9,258 nucleotides of DNA. Origin: an uncultured Fibrobacter sp. (GTDB lineage Bacteria; Fibrobacterota; Fibrobacteria; Fibrobacterales; Fibrobacteraceae). Below the pieces are notes generated by a model that saw nothing but the letters and a program-made list of their open reading frames with translations, had not been told where the DNA came from and searched no databases. The stretch is taken from assembly GCA_937891805.1 (NCBI GenBank), contig CALATK010000033.1:1-9258 (forward strand). The letters are read 5' to 3'. The position numbers and the translations under genes were made by a program. Below are positions 6,811-9,258 of this stretch, in pieces (position 1 is the first letter of the stretch; every line of letters starts with the position of its first letter).

Positions 6811-8319
6811 CTACCACATGAAAGAAATCCTGACATCCGTGGCGCGGGTGTCACCCAAGGTCAACTCTCCCGAAAAACCAACAAACCGTCCGTTGTACCC
6901 GAGGGCAGGAGCCACGGTATAAACAAGAGGCGCCCCGTGGGTAAAACGCTTGCGCACCGTCTTGTAGGGGTCTTCGATGTTACTGCCAGCATCAGTACCC
7001 TTCCACAGCCATTTCTGGTGCACGCCTGCAAAAAGCTGTCCAAGGGACCCAAGGCCCGCCTGGGCATAAACCGTCCAGTCCACCGACAAGCTGTTGGGGC
7101 CGTTGGGGTTCCCGAGAGGAGCCCCAAGGTTCGCAAGCTGCGCATGGGCGGTATCGTAATGGCAATAGGTGTAGGGCTCCACACGGGCGATTTCGGCAAT
7201 GGTACCCGCACTGAGTCGCTTTTGCCCCACGTAAAAGTCGTGGCCCGCCTGCAGGCCCAGCATGCCTGCCCAGCGGTTGTTGCTGTACTTGTTCTCGTAA
7301 ACCGCATTAGGGGATTCCAAGTCGTCCAAGAAGAATTCCCCGTAAAGGCGGACTGCGCTGAACAGGCGGTAGTTCATGTCCAGGGCCAGGGCCCCGTTGT
7401 TTACCCGCTCGGTATAATTGCCCTTTTCAATAAAAAGCGGAGCGATGGGCACGAACAGCCAGGGTTTGTTCTCGTTGTAGAGCACCTGGATTTCACTCAT
7501 GCCGATAGTCAAGTTTCCCAGGGCCAGTTCATAGCGGTGGGCATACAAGTTCCGGTCGTTCAGGTTGTTCCTGCTGTAACTCCAGCTGTCCACCCGAAGG
7601 TCTGCATACACGCTGAACACCCGCAGGGGGCCAAAGGTCAGGTCCAGGGAGAGCATGTTGTAGGGCAAGGCAAACTGGTTCAAGGAAAGGTTGTTGTAGT
7701 ATCCCGGCCCCCAGTGGAGTACGTCACGGGCCAGCTGCAGCCTTGCCCAAGCGTAGTTCAGGGCCATGTGGGCCCTGTAGCGGGAATAGCTCACGTAATC
7801 GGCTCCGGCATTGCCTTCCTTGGTCTGCACGTCAAAGACCTCGCCGTCAAAACTCTTGGGCTTCTTGGCGGAATGTTCACCAGCATACATACGGGCATCC
7901 AAGTCAAAGTCCAGGGAGTCAGCATAGCCCCGCAGGTAAATGCCCCCGTCAAAGGAGGGCCACAGGGTGTCGCCCAGAGATTCGCTGCCACGGTACTCCG
8001 CCCCGAACACAGGAGACGCCGCCACCCCAAAGCTGTGGTTCTTGCCAAAGAACTCCCCGGTGGTATCGGCCATGAACATCATGGCACCGGACTCCGTGCG
8101 GGTAAAGTTCCGGATAAATCCGTAATCACGCCTGGGGTAGGTAAAGAACTGACGGTCCTCCCCCACGGTCTGCCTGTGGTACTCCATGAGCATGGGAGAA
8201 CGTTCCAGGCCCTGCAAATTTCGGGTACGTTCGGAACCCACCACAGGGGCAGCCCCTGCAGTTCCGAAGATAACCCAAAAAACTCCCCAGAAGAGCAATA
8301 TCCGGAGTTTCATTTGCAT
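6811..8319 (-). CDS. Wzi-like outer-membrane beta-barrel protein (capsule assembly Wzi family)
   Basis: The protein has 502 aa. An N-terminal signal peptide (Met1 to about Ala23, AGA-A cleavage) is followed by a polar region and many alternating strands, and the chain ends in ISFMW, an aromatic end expected of BamA-inserted barrels. LHWGPGYYNNLSLNQ (201-215) and the later NLGAPLGNPNGPNS (397-410) match the pattern I know for the Wzi family, outer-membrane proteins that hold capsular polysaccharide at the cell surface. The barrel is first in an operon with two nucleotide-sugar enzymes, which supports a role in surface polysaccharide. Two ATGs (8319 and 8313) are possible; neither has a Shine-Dalgarno sequence, and a TATATT box ends eight bases before 8319. 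Family assignment is by motif and context only; another outer-membrane barrel family is the alternative. Confidence 0.75.
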   Translation of the reverse strand: MQMKLRILLFWGVFWVIFGTAGAAPVVGSERTRNLQGLERSPMLMEYHRQTVGEDRQFFTYPRRDYGFIRNFTRTESGAMMFMADTTGEFFGKNHSFGVAASPVFGAEYRGSESLGDTLWPSFDGGIYLRGYADSLDFDLDARMYAGEHSAKKPKSFDGEVFDVQTKEGNAGADYVSYSRYRAHMALNYAWARLQLARDVLHWGPGYYNNLSLNQFALPYNMLSLDLTFGPLRVFSVYADLRVDSWSYSRNNLNDRNLYAHRYELALGNLTIGMSEIQVLYNENKPWLFVPIAPLFIEKGNYTERVNNGALALDMNYRLFSAVRLYGEFFLDDLESPNAVYENKYSNNRWAGMLGLQAGHDFYVGQKRLSAGTIAEIARVEPYTYCHYDTAHAQLANLGAPLGNPNGPNSLSVDWTVYAQAGLGSLGQLFAGVHQKWLWKGTDAGSNIEDPYKTVRKRFTHGAPLVYTVAPALGYNGRFVGFSGELTLGDTRATDVRISFMW

Positions 8320-8327
8320 TTGACAGA

Positions 8328-8333
8328 AATATA
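8328..8333 (-). promoter_or_regulatory. TATATT box, probable -10 of the barrel/dehydratase/aminotransferase operon
   Basis: On the minus strand TATATT is followed by TCTGTCAA and then ATG at 8319. Transcription would start within a few bases of the start codon, so the mRNA would be leaderless or nearly so. The lack of a ribosome binding site agrees. No clear -35 is visible. Confidence 0.45.
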
Positions 8334-8389
8334 GAATTCTCTATTAAACAAACTTTCTTTTTCGATACAGCCTGGTAAAAAAAGAGTTA

Positions 8390-8407
8390 CTTTGGCTTAA
8401 ACCAAAG
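8390..8407. promoter_or_regulatory. Inverted repeat in divergent promoter region, possible operator
   Basis: CTTTGG (8390-8395) and CCAAAG (8402-8407) flank CTTAAA. The repeat lies between the divergent genes starting at 8319 (minus) and 8518 (plus), about 57 bases upstream of the minus-strand TATATT box. It is not followed by a T-run on either strand. A regulator site is a guess. Confidence 0.3.
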
Positions 8408-8426
8408 CAAAAACGTCTCAAAAAGT

Positions 8427-8438
8427 TGACCCTGGTCA
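8427..8438. promoter_or_regulatory. TGACC-CT-GGTCA palindrome, possible operator
   Basis: Perfect 5-bp arms with a 2-base spacer lie about 40 bases upstream of the plus-strand TATATT box at 8478-8483. Such a short, compact palindrome fits a dimeric regulator site better than a hairpin. The region holds nothing else I can name. Confidence 0.3.
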
Positions 8439-8477
8439 CCCTAAATTCTTTTTTACAAGCCAATTTGGCCACATTAT

Positions 8478-8483
8478 TATATT
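8478..8483 (+). promoter_or_regulatory. TATATT box, probable -10 of the repeat-bearing lipoprotein gene
   Basis: TATATT at 8478-8483 lies 34 bases before the ATG at 8518. TTTACA at about 8452-8457 is a possible -35, though its spacing of about 20 bases is long. The transcript would have a normal leader with AGAGAGG at 8507-8513, four bases before the ATG, in contrast to the two TATATT boxes that abut start codons. Confidence 0.45.
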
Positions 8484-8517
8484 TTTGGAACCGGGTGATG
8501 GGTATAAGAGAGGTAAC

Positions 8518-9096
8518 ATGAAATTTCCGTTCTTTAAATCCCTTTTGATGGCAGGAGCTCTCCTGTTGGCTTGGAATTGTAGTGACGACACTACCCTGCC
8601 AATGAGTGCTCTTTCCGGAATGTCCGAAAATGTCCACGTTATTGATATCGGACCCAATGAAAACCTTTACGTTGCTGAAGACGGAACGGTCTACGATTCC
8701 CAGTGGAATGTCTTTGGTACATATACCGAAGGCAATATCGTCACAAACGAAGGGGAAACTTTCCTGACCGGTGTTGATTTGAATGAACGCCCCCAGGCAA
8801 AAATCATTGAAACCAACGGCGGCACCAAGATGGTGGAATTCGATGACGGCTCCGTCACGGATATCCAGGGCAACAACATCGGCACAGTCGATGAAGGCGG
8901 TAATGTTGTTGGCGACAATGGCGAAATCATCGCTGAAAATCCCGATGCACCCGCTGTAGCATCTTCTGCAAGCGGAACCAACCCGACATCTGCGGGAACT
9001 AATCCTGGCACCAATCCGGGCGGAAACAGTGCTGCCAGCACCAGTTCCAACTCCAGTGGCACCCACAATACCCACACGCAATTTCTTCATCTCTAA
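8518..9096 (+). CDS. Putative lipoprotein with a duplicated motif and a Gly/Asn/Pro/Ser/Thr-rich tail (192 aa)
   Basis: The family is not recognised. The start at 8518 is chosen over a TTG at 8485 because AGAGAGG sits just before it and MKFPFFKSLLMAGALLLAWN directly gives a signal peptide ending at Cys21-Ser-Asp-Asp. The lipobox is atypical (A-W-N-C), but the acidic stretch after the Cys is lipoprotein-like. Residues about 49-81 (NLYVAEDGTVYD, then GNIVTNEGE) and 104-137 (KMVEFDDGSVTDIQGN, then GNVVGDNGE) share the plan DG(T/S)V-D, a GT turn, then GN(I/V)V-x3-GE. This suggests two copies of a beta-hairpin repeat of about 33 residues. From about 147 the chain is low complexity with GTNP repeats (153-167), a probable surface linker, and ends abruptly after THNTHTQFLHL without a following domain. 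An intrinsic terminator lies about 50 bases downstream, so it is probably monocistronic. Confidence 0.8.
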   Translation: MKFPFFKSLLMAGALLLAWNCSDDTTLPMSALSGMSENVHVIDIGPNENLYVAEDGTVYDSQWNVFGTYTEGNIVTNEGETFLTGVDLNERPQAKIIETNGGTKMVEFDDGSVTDIQGNNIGTVDEGGNVVGDNGEIIAENPDAPAVASSASGTNPTSAGTNPGTNPGGNSAASTSSNSSGTHNTHTQFLHL

Positions 9097-9147
9097 ACTT
9101 CCTTTCAAAAAATATGTTTCATTGTATCATCTTTTGATATATATGTC

Positions 9148-9193
9148 AATGCCGCACCCTCCCTAAATTACAAGGAAAAATGCGGCATTTTTT
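9148..9193 (+). terminator. Intrinsic terminator of the repeat-bearing lipoprotein gene
   Basis: AATGCCGCA (9148-9156) pairs perfectly with TGCGGCATT (9181-9189) across a 24-base loop, and the 3' arm runs into TTTTTT, with further T-rich sequence after it. On the minus strand the hairpin is followed by TTGACATATA, not a T-run, so it mainly serves the plus strand. The 9097-9147 spacer is AT-rich and holds no gene. Confidence 0.85.
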
Positions 9194-9195
9194 GA

Positions 9196-9258
9196 TTATT
9201 TTTGCTTGACAGTCAAATTTACGGGCAAAATACCTGCCTGCTCATACACAATGGTGGT
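9196..9258 (-). CDS. C-terminal 20 codons of a gene entering from the right edge
   Basis: The minus-strand frame is open from the window edge to a TAA at 9198-9196 and encodes YEQAGILPVNLTVKQK at its end. It looks like the final strands of a beta-rich protein, but no family can be named from 20 residues. It converges on the lipoprotein gene and ends next to that gene's terminator, a typical tail-to-tail arrangement. Chance openness over 63 bases is possible. Confidence 0.45.
   Translation of the reverse strand, partial: TTIVYEQAGILPVNLTVKQK

Noticed and set aside
6769..8334. Long plus-strand ORF (521 aa) opposite the barrel gene
   Set aside because: Shadow frame. The minus-strand reading has a signal peptide, barrel pattern and aromatic C-terminus.
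8344..9108. Minus-strand ORF (254 aa) opposite the repeat-bearing lipoprotein
   Set aside because: It crosses the divergent promoter region and the lipoprotein gene; the plus strand has a ribosome site, signal peptide and terminator.
9125..9139. TATCA/TGATA inverted repeat before the terminator
   Set aside because: A 5-bp AT-only stem in AT-rich DNA is expected by chance.

Overview
The window looks like a chromosomal segment from a Gram-negative, polysaccharide-degrading bacterium. Fibrobacter or a close relative is my best guess. The reasons are a clan GH-A (GH51-like) glycoside hydrolase with a C-terminal carbohydrate-binding-like domain, several small lipoproteins (one ending in a Gly/Asn/Pro/Ser/Thr-rich tail of a kind I associate with Fibrobacter), a Wzi-like outer-membrane barrel, and a recurring TATATT box upstream of genes. 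This taxon call is inference from style, not from a marker gene.

Layout. (1) 1-2193, plus strand: the 3' part of a secreted glycoside hydrolase gene that begins upstream of the window. (2) 2194-2375: a GC-rich spacer packed with five inverted repeats. (3) 2393-3232, plus strand: two small, AT-richer genes for putative lipoproteins of unknown function, 9 bases apart and probably one transcript. (4) 3233-3568: a convergent junction. It holds a promoter-like box with a six-codon ORF on the plus strand, and a short ORF plus an intrinsic terminator on the minus strand. (5) 8319 down to 3569, minus strand: a tightly packed operon of a Wzi-like barrel, a membrane-anchored nucleotide-sugar 4,6-dehydratase (PglF/WbpM/CapD type) and a DegT/DnrJ-type sugar aminotransferase (PglE-like). 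(6) 8320-8517: a divergent promoter region with two palindromes. (7) 8518-9096, plus strand: a lipoprotein with a duplicated internal motif, followed by an intrinsic terminator at 9148-9193. (8) 9196-9258, minus strand: the last 20 codons of another gene entering from the right edge.

How the genes fit together. The dehydratase and aminotransferase are consecutive steps of 4-amino-4,6-dideoxy sugar synthesis from a UDP-N-acetylhexosamine, as in the bacillosamine pathway. The Wzi-like barrel suggests the sugar ends up in a surface polysaccharide or capsule. The N-acetyltransferase that would complete a bacillosamine pathway (PglD-type) and any glycosyltransferases are not in the window. The hydrolase on the other strand acts on extracellular polysaccharide and need not be functionally linked.

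I see no CRISPR array, tRNA, rRNA, transposase or recognisable defence system. The most unusual parts are the five-hairpin spacer, the two TATATT boxes sitting almost on the start codon (possible leaderless mRNAs), and the promoter/mini-ORF/terminator arrangement at 3313-3404.
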